Assembly (NCBI GenBank): GCA_035539175.1
Contig: DATLIY010000007.1
Span: 310,001-374,000, forward strand
Origin: Acidisarcina sp.
Lineage (GTDB): Bacteria; Acidobacteriota; Terriglobia; Terriglobales; Acidobacteriaceae
Direction of reading: 5' to 3'
Length of the DNA: 64,000 nt
This document shows, piece by piece, positions 1 to 8,461 of the stretch (positions within the stretch are counted from its first letter, which is position 1; each line of letters opens with the position of its first letter). A program made the translations under genes and the position numbers. The notes below the pieces were generated by a model, which made no database searches, was not told where the DNA came from, and saw only the letters and a program-made list of their open reading frames with translations.

Positions 1-1
1 C

Positions 2-874
2 CTCTGGTCGCTGTTCGTCTATGATCCGATGGCCCACATGGTCTGGGGCAAAGGGGGTCTGCTGAATGCCTCGTTTGGAGGCCACTTCCCCACCCTGGAT
101 TTTGCCGGCGGCACAGTTGTACACGTCACTTCCGGCGTCTCGGCGCTGGTTTGCGCGATCTACCTCGGCAAGCGCCTGGGGTATCCCCGCGAACCCATGA
201 CGCCGCATGCCGTGGTCCTCAGCTTTATTGGCGCCTGCCTGTTGTGGGTTGGCTGGTTCGGATTCAATGCCGGCAGCGCGCTAAGTGCCAGTGGGCTGGC
301 AACCAGCGCTTTTGTAAACACTCACCTGGCCGCCGCTGCCGCCGCTCTGGGCTGGGGTGCTGCCGAGTACGTGCGGAACGGCAAGGCAAGCGCCCTGGGA
401 GCCATCTCCGGTGCGGTGGCCGGCCTGGTCGCTATTACTCCCGCGGCTGGCTTCGTCCAGCCCATGTCCGCTCTGGTCATTGGAATCATCGCGGGCATCT
501 TCTGCTTCCTGATGGTGACTGTGGTCAAGAAGATCTTCGGCTACGACGACTCGCTGGATGCATTCGGCGTTCACGGAGCGGGTGGGACGCTGGGTGCGGT
601 ACTGACCGGCATCTTTGCTTCGAGCGCAATCAACCCGATCTTCAAGAAAGCCGATGGAACCGTTCTGCCTTCGGGAGCGATCCAAGGCAACTTTCACCAG
701 ATACTCAATCAGCTTGCCGGAGTCACCATAGCCTGGGTCATTTCGATCATAGGCACCCTGGTGCTTCTCAAGCTGGTGGATTTAGTCATCGGATTGCGCG
801 TCTCGCCCGAGGAAGAGGATGAAGGCCTCGACTTGACGCAGCACGGTGAGGAAGGTTACGACTGGGCATCCTGA
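2..874 (+). CDS. amt: Ammonium transporter (Amt/AmtB family), 3' part
   Basis: This is the C-terminal part of an inner-membrane ammonium channel; the reading frame is already open at the left edge, so the start lies outside the window. Around 290 residues are visible. They contain the hydrophobic helices typical of Amt proteins and the conserved stretch DAFGVHGAGGTLGAVLTG, which carries the second histidine of the twin-His pore. The protein ends in a short acidic, charged cytoplasmic tail (EEEDEGLDL), the region that PII proteins touch when they block the channel. It lies 61 bases upstream of a PII gene, and glnD follows. This amt-PII-glnD order supports ammonium uptake gated by nitrogen status. 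The family call is firm; the exact subtype cannot be set without the N-terminus. Confidence 0.93.
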   Translation, partial: LWSLFVYDPMAHMVWGKGGLLNASFGGHFPTLDFAGGTVVHVTSGVSALVCAIYLGKRLGYPREPMTPHAVVLSFIGACLLWVGWFGFNAGSALSASGLATSAFVNTHLAAAAAALGWGAAEYVRNGKASALGAISGAVAGLVAITPAAGFVQPMSALVIGIIAGIFCFLMVTVVKKIFGYDDSLDAFGVHGAGGTLGAVLTGIFASSAINPIFKKADGTVLPSGAIQGNFHQILNQLAGVTIAWVISIIGTLVLLKLVDLVIGLRVSPEEEDEGLDLTQHGEEGYDWAS

Positions 875-935
875 TCTCCGCCAAGCGGTCTTCGGATATG
901 TCAAGCTGATACTCTGATTTGCCTGAGGCTTTGAT

Positions 936-1274
936 ATGCAAAAGATAGAAGCAATCATCCAGCCGTCGAAGCTGGATGCTGTGAAGGACGCCCTGATGGA
1001 GGTAGGGATCGAGGGCATGACGATCCTCGACGCCCGCGGTCATGGCCGTCAAAAGGGCCATACCGAGTTCTATCGCGGCCGGGAATACACGGTAGATCTC
1101 CTGCCTAAGATAAAGCTGGAACTGGTGATCAACGACGAGCTGGTCGAGAAGGCTCTGCAAGCCATTCTGGGTGCGGCACGAACAGGCAAGATCGGCGACG
1201 GCAAGATCTTCCTCTCCAGGATCGACGAGGCTATCCGCATCCGCAACGACGAAAGAGGACCTTCGGCCCTCTAG
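936..1274 (+). CDS. glnB: Nitrogen regulatory protein PII (GlnB/GlnK)
   Basis: This is a 112-residue PII signal protein that reports 2-oxoglutarate, ATP/ADP and glutamine status. It opens with the standard MQKIEAIIQPSKLD strand. The T-loop carries Tyr51 in FYRGREYTVDLLPK, the residue uridylylated by GlnD, and the B-loop GAARTGKIGDGKIF is intact. Length is exactly that of the family. TGAGG lies seven bases before the ATG. It sits between amt and glnD, so it probably blocks the Amt channel when nitrogen is plentiful and is modified by the enzyme encoded next to it. Linkage to amt favours a GlnK-like role, but sequence alone does not separate GlnB from GlnK. Confidence 0.95.
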   Translation: MQKIEAIIQPSKLDAVKDALMEVGIEGMTILDARGHGRQKGHTEFYRGREYTVDLLPKIKLELVINDELVEKALQAILGAARTGKIGDGKIFLSRIDEAIRIRNDERGPSAL

Positions 1275-1338
1275 CCTTTCTCCCACGGATGCGGTGCGCA
1301 CGCCGCGCCGCATCCCCAACTTCCGGAAAGTGCAGGGC

Positions 1339-3921
1339 ATGATACCTGAGTCCATACTGATTCCTGAGCTTCGCGAACAATATCAGCAAGACTCCCTCGC
1401 CCTGCGCGAAACATTTGAGCGCAACAGTAACGGCATCTCTGCCATCCACCGGCGGACCGCACTGGTCGATGAGATCCTCCGCAGGCTGTGGACCGGGCTG
1501 GCCGGGGAACCGGCACGCATCGCGGTCGTGGCAACCGGAGGCTATGGCCGCAAGGAGCTCTTCCCCTGCTCGGATATCGACGTGCTCTACCTGTGCGGCG
1601 ACGAAGAGGCGGAGAGGACATCCAGGGAAGCGATCCGCGCCTGTAACCAGGCGATGTGGGACATTGGACTACGCGCCAGCCCGGCCACTCGCAATCTGCG
1701 GGAGTGTGACCGCTTCGATCCAGACAACATCGAGTTCACGCTCTCGCTGCTGGACCGTAGATTCCTGACCGGTGAGTTCCCTCTCTACAAGAAGCTGCAG
1801 GACGATCTCATTCCTGAGCTCGTTCTGCGCGAGTGGAACACAATCGCGCAAAAGCTGGCGGAGATCGCCCGCAATCGCCATGCCAAGTACGGCAACACCA
1901 TCTTCCATCTGGAACCGAACATCAAGGACTGTCCCGGAGGGCTGCGCGACCATCATTTTGCGCAGTGGTTCGCGCTGCTGTTCGCTCTGCGTGAGAGTAA
2001 AGAGTGGCCGCGGAGCACCGTCTTCCCCAGCCCACATGGCGATGCGGAATCGGCCTTTGAATTTCTCAGTGCGGTGCGCTGCTTCCTGCACTTCCGCTGT
2101 GGCCGCGATGACAATACGCTGGATTGGCACTCCCAGGACGAAGCCGCGGCTTTGAGCATCGGCCTGGAGACGCGCGGCACGGCCGATCCTGCCTACTGGA
2201 TGCGAACCTACTATCGCCACGCGCGCACCATCTATCGCCGCGCCATGCTGCTGATGGATGACCTGCCGCCCGTCCGGGCCTCGTTTTACCGCCATTTACG
2301 CCGTCGTCGTACTCCGCTCGCAGGAACCGACTTTTACGTGGAAAACGGCCGCGTCGATCTTGCGGAGGCTGCCCAGGTCAATGACGCCGATGCGATTCTT
2401 CGCCTCTTTGCACTGATCGCGACCCACGGCTACAGCCTGAGCCAGAACGCCGAGGACCGCATTACCGACGCCCTGCCGGTTCTGGCAGTGCATATGCCCG
2501 AAGGGCCGTTTCTGTGGAACTGTCTCCGCGAAGTCCTGCTCGGGCCGCACGCTGCCCACGCCCTCCGCACCATGCACGCACTCGGCATCCTGGAGCTGCT
2601 GATTCCGGAGTTTCATGGCATCGATGCTCTCGTGATTCGCGACGCATACCACCGCTACACGGTCGACGAACACACCTTCCTCGTCATCGACAACATCCAC
2701 ACCTTGCGCCAGCCAACTCAGGAGTGGGAGAAACGCCTCGCCACGCTGCTGCCGGAGCTGGATCGCATGGATCTCTTTCTGCTGGCGCTGCTGTTGCATG
2801 ACATTGGCAAGGCCCGCCGCACCGGCGAACACACCCAGCAGAGCGTGGAACTGGCCGAGAGCCTGCTGGCCCGCCTGGACTTCGACTCCGAGGAACGCGA
2901 CACAATCCGCAAGCTGATCCGCAATCACCTGGAGATGTCGCTCGCCTTGCGCCGGGATATATTCGACGCGGACAACATTCGCCACTTCGCCGAAAAGATC
3001 GGCACGCCGATGCAGCTCAAGATGCTCACCCTGATGACCTATGCCGATATCAAGGCGGTTCATCCGGACGCACTGACTCCCTGGAAGGCGGAGACGCTCT
3101 GGCAGCTCTACATCGCGACATCGAACTTCATGGACCGCAGCGTCGACGAGGTCCGCTACCACTCCGATATTGACCCCACCCTGCTCTATCGCATCCGCTC
3201 CATGGTTCCCGATCGCGAAGCAGAGTTGAAGCAGTTTCTGGAGGGCCTTCCGCAGCGCTACCTGCAGACCCGCCTGCCGGAGCAGGTTCGCAAGCACTTC
3301 CTGATGGCCGCAGAACTGGACGTGCATCCGGTGCGGGTAGGGTTCCGCCTGGGACGCCAGCTCTGTGAACTGACGGTGATTACCCGCGACCGGCCCATGC
3401 TCTTCGCCGATATGGCTGGCGCTCTCTCCGCCTGGGGCATGAACATCATCAAGGCGGACGCCTTCTCCAACGATGCCGGCGTGATTGTGGATACCTTCCA
3501 CTTCACCGACAGCTTCCGCACGTTGGAGTTGAACCCCTCGGAGATCGAGCGCTTCAAGGAAAGCATTCGCCAGGTAGTCTCGCGCGAAATGCCGGTCGAA
3601 GTTCTGATGCAGGGCCGTGCCACGAACCGCTATGGCGGGGGCAAGCTGGACGTGCAAACACGCCTGAGCTTCGACAACGCTGCTTCCCAGCACAGCACCC
3701 TGCTGCAGGTAGTGGCACAGGATGGACCGGGGCTGTTGCGCACCGTCGCCTGCTCGCTCGCGGAGCATCATTGCAATATCGAGGTGGCCCTGATCGACAC
3801 CGAAGGCGAGATCGCCATCGACGTCTTTTACCTCACGAGTTTGGGGCAAAAGCTGGAAGACGATCTCTGCGGCAAACTTGCAACCTCCCTTACCGATGCC
3901 TTGGAAGCGCTGCACGCATAG
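1339..3921 (+). CDS. glnD: PII uridylyltransferase / uridylyl-removing enzyme GlnD
   Basis: This is a bifunctional glutamine sensor that adds UMP to PII when nitrogen is short and removes it when glutamine is high. With the ATG at 1339 it has 860 residues, close to the roughly 890 of E. coli GlnD. Domains in order: nucleotidyltransferase with GGYGRKELFPCSDID near residues 67-81; an HD hydrolase domain with LLLHDIGKARRTGEH near 483-497; then two C-terminal ACT domains (starting near 677 and 788) that bind glutamine. All catalytic signatures are intact. The frame stays open further upstream, to 1171 and over the PII gene, but that extension looks unlike GlnD, so the internal ATG was chosen. It lies 64 bases after the PII gene and is probably cotranscribed. 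Confidence 0.95.
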   Translation: MIPESILIPELREQYQQDSLALRETFERNSNGISAIHRRTALVDEILRRLWTGLAGEPARIAVVATGGYGRKELFPCSDIDVLYLCGDEEAERTSREAIRACNQAMWDIGLRASPATRNLRECDRFDPDNIEFTLSLLDRRFLTGEFPLYKKLQDDLIPELVLREWNTIAQKLAEIARNRHAKYGNTIFHLEPNIKDCPGGLRDHHFAQWFALLFALRESKEWPRSTVFPSPHGDAESAFEFLSAVRCFLHFRCGRDDNTLDWHSQDEAAALSIGLETRGTADPAYWMRTYYRHARTIYRRAMLLMDDLPPVRASFYRHLRRRRTPLAGTDFYVENGRVDLAEAAQVNDADAILRLFALIATHGYSLSQNAEDRITDALPVLAVHMPEGPFLWNCLREVLLGPHAAHALRTMHALGILELLIPEFHGIDALVIRDAYHRYTVDEHTFLVIDNIHTLRQPTQEWEKRLATLLPELDRMDLFLLALLLHDIGKARRTGEHTQQSVELAESLLARLDFDSEERDTIRKLIRNHLEMSLALRRDIFDADNIRHFAEKIGTPMQLKMLTLMTYADIKAVHPDALTPWKAETLWQLYIATSNFMDRSVDEVRYHSDIDPTLLYRIRSMVPDREAELKQFLEGLPQRYLQTRLPEQVRKHFLMAAELDVHPVRVGFRLGRQLCELTVITRDRPMLFADMAGALSAWGMNIIKADAFSNDAGVIVDTFHFTDSFRTLELNPSEIERFKESIRQVVSREMPVEVLMQGRATNRYGGGKLDVQTRLSFDNAASQHSTLLQVVAQDGPGLLRTVACSLAEHHCNIEVALIDTEGEIAIDVFYLTSLGQKLEDDLCGKLATSLTDALEALHA

Positions 3922-4172
3922 CTGGTTCTATTTTTCTTGCGGAAGGGGCTAACAGATGAATCTCAATGAGTGAATTGGGCTGTTGGCGTAAATAGAGAAT
4001 CTCGAAGTGCAGACGGTCCGTGGAAAGTGTCATTGGCCCTGAGATTGATCAACTGCTCTGGTGGGGGAGCGCTTTTGAGGCAGGAAAATGGTGAAGACCG
4101 GGTTGGGAGCAGAATCCCTTGCGGTGCTTCTCAAACTCGCCAAAAAGGCCGAGCGACCGATGTTTGGGGTCT
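3922..4172. other. Intergenic region, no gene seen
   Basis: About 250 bases separate the convergent glnD and acyltransferase genes. I see no tRNA, credible coding frame or strong terminator hairpin here. Confidence 0.5.
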
Positions 4173-5255
4173 TTAGCCGATGAGGTATTTGCTCCCCGGC
4201 AACAGCGAGAGCAGCTTGAGCCCGAGATATGTAATAAGGAAAGTAGTGAATGCGATCGCTGGAATGCGCACAAACGCATTCCCGATCATGGGCGCCATGC
4301 GGGTATGGATGGCGTTGAGTACGATGATGTGCGCCAGGTACATGCCATAGCTCATGCGCGAAAGATCGTCTATCAATCGCCATAGGAGGCTGTTGCCGCG
4401 ATTCGCATGAATATTTCGGAAGAGCAGGAAAAGTCCTGCTGTCATGATCGCAACGTTCAGCGTGGTGAAGTTCCACGTCAGCTCGAGGCTCTTTACTTCG
4501 TGCTCGTAACCAAGTCTGTAGAGAAACCCTCCGGCGGTAGCGGAGTAACCCACCACAATCATGCCGATTGCGAGCCAGTCAATACGCGACGAAGGCGCCA
4601 TCCAGAATCGCTTAATGTAGGCGGCCAGTACGGCATAGCCAATGAAGCCTGAGAAGTAGTAGAGAGTTGGCGTTGCATTCCAATAACATTCGCCCCATAC
4701 CTCTGCGAAGAAAAGGTGAATGAAGGGCAGCGTCAATGTCAAGCCCCACAGCGCTAGGAAGAGTTCCATGCTCTTGCGGCTTGCCGATACGATCCACGGC
4801 GAGAACACGGGTGCGATAAGGTAGATCGCCATCAGCATGTAGACGAACCATAGATGGCCGACTTCGGTGCCGTAGTTGACGGGGATTTTGGCGATGTTGA
4901 GCAATGCGGTCTGAAGAGTGATCGCTCCTTGCGCGTAGTAATAGAAGGCGTAGACTGCGCACCAGATCACGAAGGGAATCAATACGCGTGTAAAGCGCTT
5001 CCGGAAGAATTTACGCTCATCTTCGATGGGAAAAAGGAAGAATCCGGTAATCATGACGAACAGCGGCACGCAGACGCGCAGGAGCGAGTTTGTCCATCCG
5101 ACGGCCCAGGACCCAGCCGTGTGCAGTACGGTTCCGTCTGGTGATATGTACTCGAACTCGCCGGCGTGGATCTGCATGACCATGTAAATCGCAATAACGC
5201 GCAAGAGATCGAAGCCGCGATGCCGCGTGTGGACGGGAGAAGCTGAGATTTTCAA
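4173..5255 (-). CDS. Acyltransferase family 3 membrane protein (OatA/WecH-like)
   Basis: This is an integral membrane O-acyltransferase of the acyltransferase-3 family, which moves acetyl or other acyl groups onto extracytoplasmic glycans. The diagnostic N-terminal motif is present as RGFDLLRVIAIYMVMQIH, with the Arg, the Asp and the His expected for the active site. About ten hydrophobic segments follow. The reading frame is open back to 5417, but the first part is low-complexity and not membrane-like. A TTG at 5255 with GGAA ten bases upstream gives a family-sized protein of about 360 residues and keeps the first helix. The exact start is uncertain. The acceptor (peptidoglycan, lipopolysaccharide or exopolysaccharide) cannot be read from the sequence, and no glycan genes lie next to it. 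Confidence 0.85.
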   Translation of the reverse strand: MKISASPVHTRHRGFDLLRVIAIYMVMQIHAGEFEYISPDGTVLHTAGSWAVGWTNSLLRVCVPLFVMITGFFLFPIEDERKFFRKRFTRVLIPFVIWCAVYAFYYYAQGAITLQTALLNIAKIPVNYGTEVGHLWFVYMLMAIYLIAPVFSPWIVSASRKSMELFLALWGLTLTLPFIHLFFAEVWGECYWNATPTLYYFSGFIGYAVLAAYIKRFWMAPSSRIDWLAIGMIVVGYSATAGGFLYRLGYEHEVKSLELTWNFTTLNVAIMTAGLFLLFRNIHANRGNSLLWRLIDDLSRMSYGMYLAHIIVLNAIHTRMAPMIGNAFVRIPAIAFTTFLITYLGLKLLSLLPGSKYLIG

Positions 5256-5516
5256 GATATGCGGGTTCCAGTTATTTGAAGATGATAGTGAAAGTCTCGT
5301 TGGTGAGAACGGTGTAATGGGAAGCTGCGTGAGAAGTTGACAGACCGCGTTGTGCCCAATGCTACCCGTTGATGATAAATCGCCGAGTCGCCCATTGACG
5401 ACTTCTTGTCTGCACAATCGCCATCTCGGACAAGTGGCGAGAGCAAACTTCCCCCTATTTCTTGGCCAGCTTATGCTTGATTCGGTCAGATTATGGCTGA
5501 AAAGACAGGGGCGGCC

Positions 5517-5903
5517 TTATTTGGCAGGCTTCTGTGCAGGAGCAGAGTCCGGAGACCTGTCATTCAACGTGTAGATAATCTCGTCCGGGCGGGTGTAGTG
5601 AAGATGCTCTTTCGCCTCATGCTCGATCGTCTTGGGATCGGCCTTCAGGCGTTCGACGTGGTCTTTGAGTTTTTCGTTCTCATCCTGCAGCGAATTGATC
5701 TCCGTCTGCAGCGCCTTGTCTTCGTTCCGCTTCTGCTGATATGCGGTGATGCCGTTATGGCCCACCATGACGTGGTATCCCAATAGAATGGCAAAGGCAA
5801 TGGCCAGCACCGTAGCGATACGGCGCCGCGATTCAAACAGCATCCGCAACGTTCGTGTCGGCATGCCCACGGCAGGAGCGGGATTGGGAGTCTTCGACTG
5901 CAA
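5517..5903 (-). CDS. FtsB/DivIC-type septum formation initiator
   Basis: This is a small single-pass membrane protein of the septum formation initiator family, which joins FtsL and FtsQ in the divisome. It shows a basic N-terminus, one membrane segment (IATVLAIAFAILLGYHVMV), and then a charged coiled coil (QTEINSLQDENEKLKDHVERL). After the coil comes the family ending, in which an acidic and basic stretch leads to HLHYTRPDEIIYTL. The 128-residue form uses a TTG at 5903 with GAGG about ten bases upstream. An ATG at 5864 would give a 115-residue protein but has no clear ribosome binding site. The C-terminal tail is rich in Pro and Ala. Confidence 0.85.
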   Translation of the reverse strand: MQSKTPNPAPAVGMPTRTLRMLFESRRRIATVLAIAFAILLGYHVMVGHNGITAYQQKRNEDKALQTEINSLQDENEKLKDHVERLKADPKTIEHEAKEHLHYTRPDEIIYTLNDRSPDSAPAQKPAK

Positions 5904-6126
5904 AACTTTGAGGCCTCGGTTCTATTAGAAGTCACATACACGGGAAGTCAGGTACATGAAGGAGAACGGACGCTTCGCCATCCAAGGAACCCCCTCCCCT
6001 TCAGTGGACTTTTCCTGGCGCGTGGAGTCAAGGGGAACTTTCCCTGATTTCGCGTGGAGGAACCAGCTTTGGCAAGCAGATTCCAATATGGTTCCACAAT
6101 TTTCCTGAATTTGCAGGAGGCAGACG

Positions 6127-6468
6127 ATGAATCCAGAAGCAATCTCCCACCCGATACGCGCAAGAATCGCCATCAGCAGTGCGGCGACCCGAGAGGAGGC
6201 CCATAGGATCGCTCATGCGCTGCTGGAGGCCAGAATTGCTGCATGTGTCAATATCGTGGAACACATCCACTCCATCTATCGCTGGCAGGAAGAGGTGGAA
6301 GAGGCGGACGAGGTCATGCTGTTTATAAAGACCACCGAAGATCACCTGATCGCTGTGGAAGAGACCCTTAAGACCCTGCATAGCTATCAACTTCCGGAGT
6401 TTGTAGTGCTGCCGGTGGTGGGTGGCAGCCTTGCATATTTACAGTGGCTTACGACAAGTGTGAGATAA
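6127..6468 (+). CDS. cutA: Divalent cation tolerance protein CutA
   Basis: This is a 113-residue CutA1 protein, a small trimeric cytoplasmic protein with a PII-like ferredoxin fold that has been linked to copper and other divalent metals. The family signatures are present: an ARIAACVNIVEHIHSIYRW stretch with the buried cysteine and aromatic residues, then FIKTTEDHL and the C-terminal LPEFVVLPVVGGSLAYLQWL. A perfect AGGAGG lies six bases before the ATG, fixing the start. Its cellular role remains poorly defined in the family; the copper operon in this window is 9 kb away, so no functional link is claimed. Confidence 0.93.
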   Translation: MNPEAISHPIRARIAISSAATREEAHRIAHALLEARIAACVNIVEHIHSIYRWQEEVEEADEVMLFIKTTEDHLIAVEETLKTLHSYQLPEFVVLPVVGGSLAYLQWLTTSVR

Positions 6469-6507
6469 ATCTCCGGCATCTTTGTTATTCTGACGCTGGC
6501 TCCAGTG

Positions 6508-6702
6508 ATGCATATTCTCTTCGCAGTCCTGTTGGCTTGCCTCGTTGCGCTGCTCTGGGCGGTCTTCTCCGTGGCCCGGCATATTCGGCGCCACGACAAC
6601 GAGCACAAAGGTAACCAGACGGTAACCAGCGATACCGGGAATCTGCCTTCGCAGGGCAACGCAGAGATAGCATCTTCGGCCAATCGGCCGGAGGGAGAAT
6701 GA
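6508..6702 (+). CDS. Small single-pass membrane protein of unknown function
   Basis: This short frame encodes about 64 residues. A hydrophobic helix (MHILFAVLLACLVALLWAVFS) is followed by a basic stretch (ARHIRRHDNEHK) and a polar tail. That pattern suggests a membrane-anchored protein with its C-terminus in the cytoplasm. A GTG directly in front (6505) is an alternative start. It lies 13 bases upstream of bioY on the same strand and could be cotranscribed. I recognise no family, and the coding evidence is limited to the plausible topology and position. Confidence 0.45.
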   Translation: MHILFAVLLACLVALLWAVFSVARHIRRHDNEHKGNQTVTSDTGNLPSQGNAEIASSANRPEGE

Positions 6703-6715
6703 GGGCTTCCAGCAG

Positions 6716-7342
6716 ATGGCGCACTTGGATAGCGGGATGACAGGTAGTCTGGCAAAGGCGGGTTGGATCGAGGCAGGTGCTACCCGAGCAGGGGCGGCTC
6801 TCCGCCCTGTGAGTCTGGCGATTGCCGGATCGCTGTTTGTAGCAATCTGCGCCCACATTTCGGTGCCGCTCCTCTTCAGCCCTGTGCCGCTCACATTGCA
6901 ACCCTTTGCCGTCCTGCTGCTAGGTCTGCTACTGGGTCCGGGCACTGCCTTTGCCGCGCTGGCGCTCTATCTGGCTGAGGGAGCAGCAGGCTTCCCCGTC
7001 TTTACTCCGAACGGAATCGGTGGAATCCTGCAATTGCTGGGACCAACCGGCGGCTATCTGCTCTCGTATCCCTTTGTGGCGGCGATGGTTTCCTGGCTGA
7101 AGCGCCAGGCGGAGCCGAAGTTCTCCACCCGGGCGTACTCCGCGGCAGCCGGCAGCATCCTGATTCTGCTTTGCGGAGCCACCTGGCTGACGCTGCTCAC
7201 GCATGCTCAGCCCAAAACGATTTTGAATACCGCTGTACTTCCCTTCGTTCCCGGCGATACGCTCAAGGTGGTAGCTGCTGCCGCACTGGCTACGGCCTGG
7301 TTCCGTATCCGCGGACGACAGCCACAAGGCGATGCCGACTGA
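6716..7342 (+). CDS. bioY: Biotin transporter BioY
   Basis: This is the substrate-binding membrane component (S-component) of an ECF-type biotin importer. The 208-residue protein is strongly hydrophobic with about six membrane segments and shows the BioY signature LLGPTGGYLLSYPFVA, preceded by GPGTAFAALALYLAEGAAGFPVF. The N-terminus is about 25 residues longer than the membrane core needs. GAGGG lies about ten bases before the ATG. No EcfA or EcfT genes are adjacent, so BioY either works alone, as shown for some bacteria, or shares an energising module encoded elsewhere. Confidence 0.93.
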   Translation: MAHLDSGMTGSLAKAGWIEAGATRAGAALRPVSLAIAGSLFVAICAHISVPLLFSPVPLTLQPFAVLLLGLLLGPGTAFAALALYLAEGAAGFPVFTPNGIGGILQLLGPTGGYLLSYPFVAAMVSWLKRQAEPKFSTRAYSAAAGSILILLCGATWLTLLTHAQPKTILNTAVLPFVPGDTLKVVAAAALATAWFRIRGRQPQGDAD

Positions 7343-7419
7343 TAGATTGTTATAGCAACCGACAAGGATAAGGCTGATGTACGACTCCTTCTCCCCGCAG
7401 TAGAAAGGACCAGTAGAGA

Positions 7420-8319
7420 GTGACTGCAACTTCATCATCCCCACAGCCCGATACAGGCAACAAAGCTGCTGCTTCGGCGACAGGCGCTCGCGAGATCAAG
7501 ATCGCGCACAGCCCGGACTCCGACGACGCTTTCATGTTTTACGGGCTCGCTACCAACAAGGTTCGTGTGAACGGTCTTAAATTCACGCACACGCTCTGCG
7601 ATATTGAGACGCTGAATCGCAAGGCCATCTCCGAGCCGTTCTACGATGTCACCGCCATCTCGTTCCATGCCTACCCCTACATGCAGGAGAACTATGCCCT
7701 GATGTCGTGCGGCGGCAGCGTTGGCGAGGGCTACGGCCCGATGGTCGTCGCCAGCCGCAAGATCAAGCCGGAAGAGCTGGGCAAGATTCGTGTTGCGGTT
7801 CCCGGAGAAATGACCACGGCCTACCTGGCGCTGAAGCTGTTCGATCCCAAGATCGAGACCGTGAACATTCCCTTCGACAAGATTATTCCGGAGGTCGTGG
7901 CCGGCAACTTCGATGCGGGTCTGATCATCCACGAAGGCCAGCTTACGTACGCGACCAACGGCCTGCAGAAGGTGATCGACCTCGGCGTCTGGTGGCGCGA
8001 CCTGACGGGTCTGCCTCTGCCGCTGGGCGGCAACGCGATTCGCCGCAGCCTGGGGCAGGAGACCATGGTGACGGTGACGCAGGCGCTGCGCGAGAGCATC
8101 CAGCACGCGCTGGATCATCGCGAGGAGGCTCTGGCCTATGCCATGCAGTTCGCACGCGATCTGGATCCGAACCTCGCCAACCGCTTCGTCAGCATGTACG
8201 TGAACGAGCGGACCCTGGCTTACGGCGACGACGGCAAGGAAGCGATCCGCAAGCTCCTTGAGCTGGGCTATGAACGCGGCGTCATCCCCATGCCCACCAA
8301 GGTCGAGTTCATCGGCTAA
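7420..8319 (+). CDS. MqnA/MqnD-family protein, probable 1,4-dihydroxy-6-naphthoate synthase
   Basis: This 299-residue protein has the periplasmic-binding-protein fold used by the futalosine pathway enzymes MqnA and MqnD. Near residues 29-43 it has AHSPDSDDAFMFYGL, which corresponds to the substrate-binding start of MqnD (S-P-x-x-D-x-F), and later MVVASRKIKPEEL and DAGLIIHEGQLTY, both typical of the family. There is no signal peptide, which argues against a transport binding protein. The likely reaction is conversion of cyclic dehypoxanthinyl futalosine to 1,4-dihydroxy-6-naphthoate in menaquinone synthesis. The start is a GTG with AGAAAGGA upstream. A strong terminator follows. Assignment to MqnD rather than MqnA or an unstudied paralogue is inference. 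Confidence 0.75.
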   Translation: MTATSSSPQPDTGNKAAASATGAREIKIAHSPDSDDAFMFYGLATNKVRVNGLKFTHTLCDIETLNRKAISEPFYDVTAISFHAYPYMQENYALMSCGGSVGEGYGPMVVASRKIKPEELGKIRVAVPGEMTTAYLALKLFDPKIETVNIPFDKIIPEVVAGNFDAGLIIHEGQLTYATNGLQKVIDLGVWWRDLTGLPLPLGGNAIRRSLGQETMVTVTQALRESIQHALDHREEALAYAMQFARDLDPNLANRFVSMYVNERTLAYGDDGKEAIRKLLELGYERGVIPMPTKVEFIG

Positions 8320-8355
8320 AGATCAATTCGGGCTGAAGACCGATCCGGATCAACA

Positions 8356-8388
8356 CGGGTGGCTCTTCGGAGCCGCCCGTTTTCTTTG
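8356..8388 (+). terminator. Rho-independent terminator
   Basis: The ten-base arms CGGGTGGCTC and GAGCCGCCCG pair around a TTCG tetraloop with a single G-U, followed directly by TTTTCTTT. It lies 36 bases after the MqnD-like gene and ends that transcript. Confidence 0.9.
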
Positions 8389-8461
8389 CCTGCTCCATCT
8401 CAGGAAATCGTGCCGTTTGCCGATAGACAAGAGGAACGATGTCCAAGAGAGCGGAAGCCCT

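Noticed and set aside
2296-3915. Open frame of 539 codons on the minus strand opposite glnD
   Set aside because: It lies wholly inside glnD, with no recognisable domains.
4173-5417. Full 414-codon version of the acyltransferase
   Set aside because: The extra N-terminal 54 residues are polar and unlike any family member. A start near 5255 fits better.
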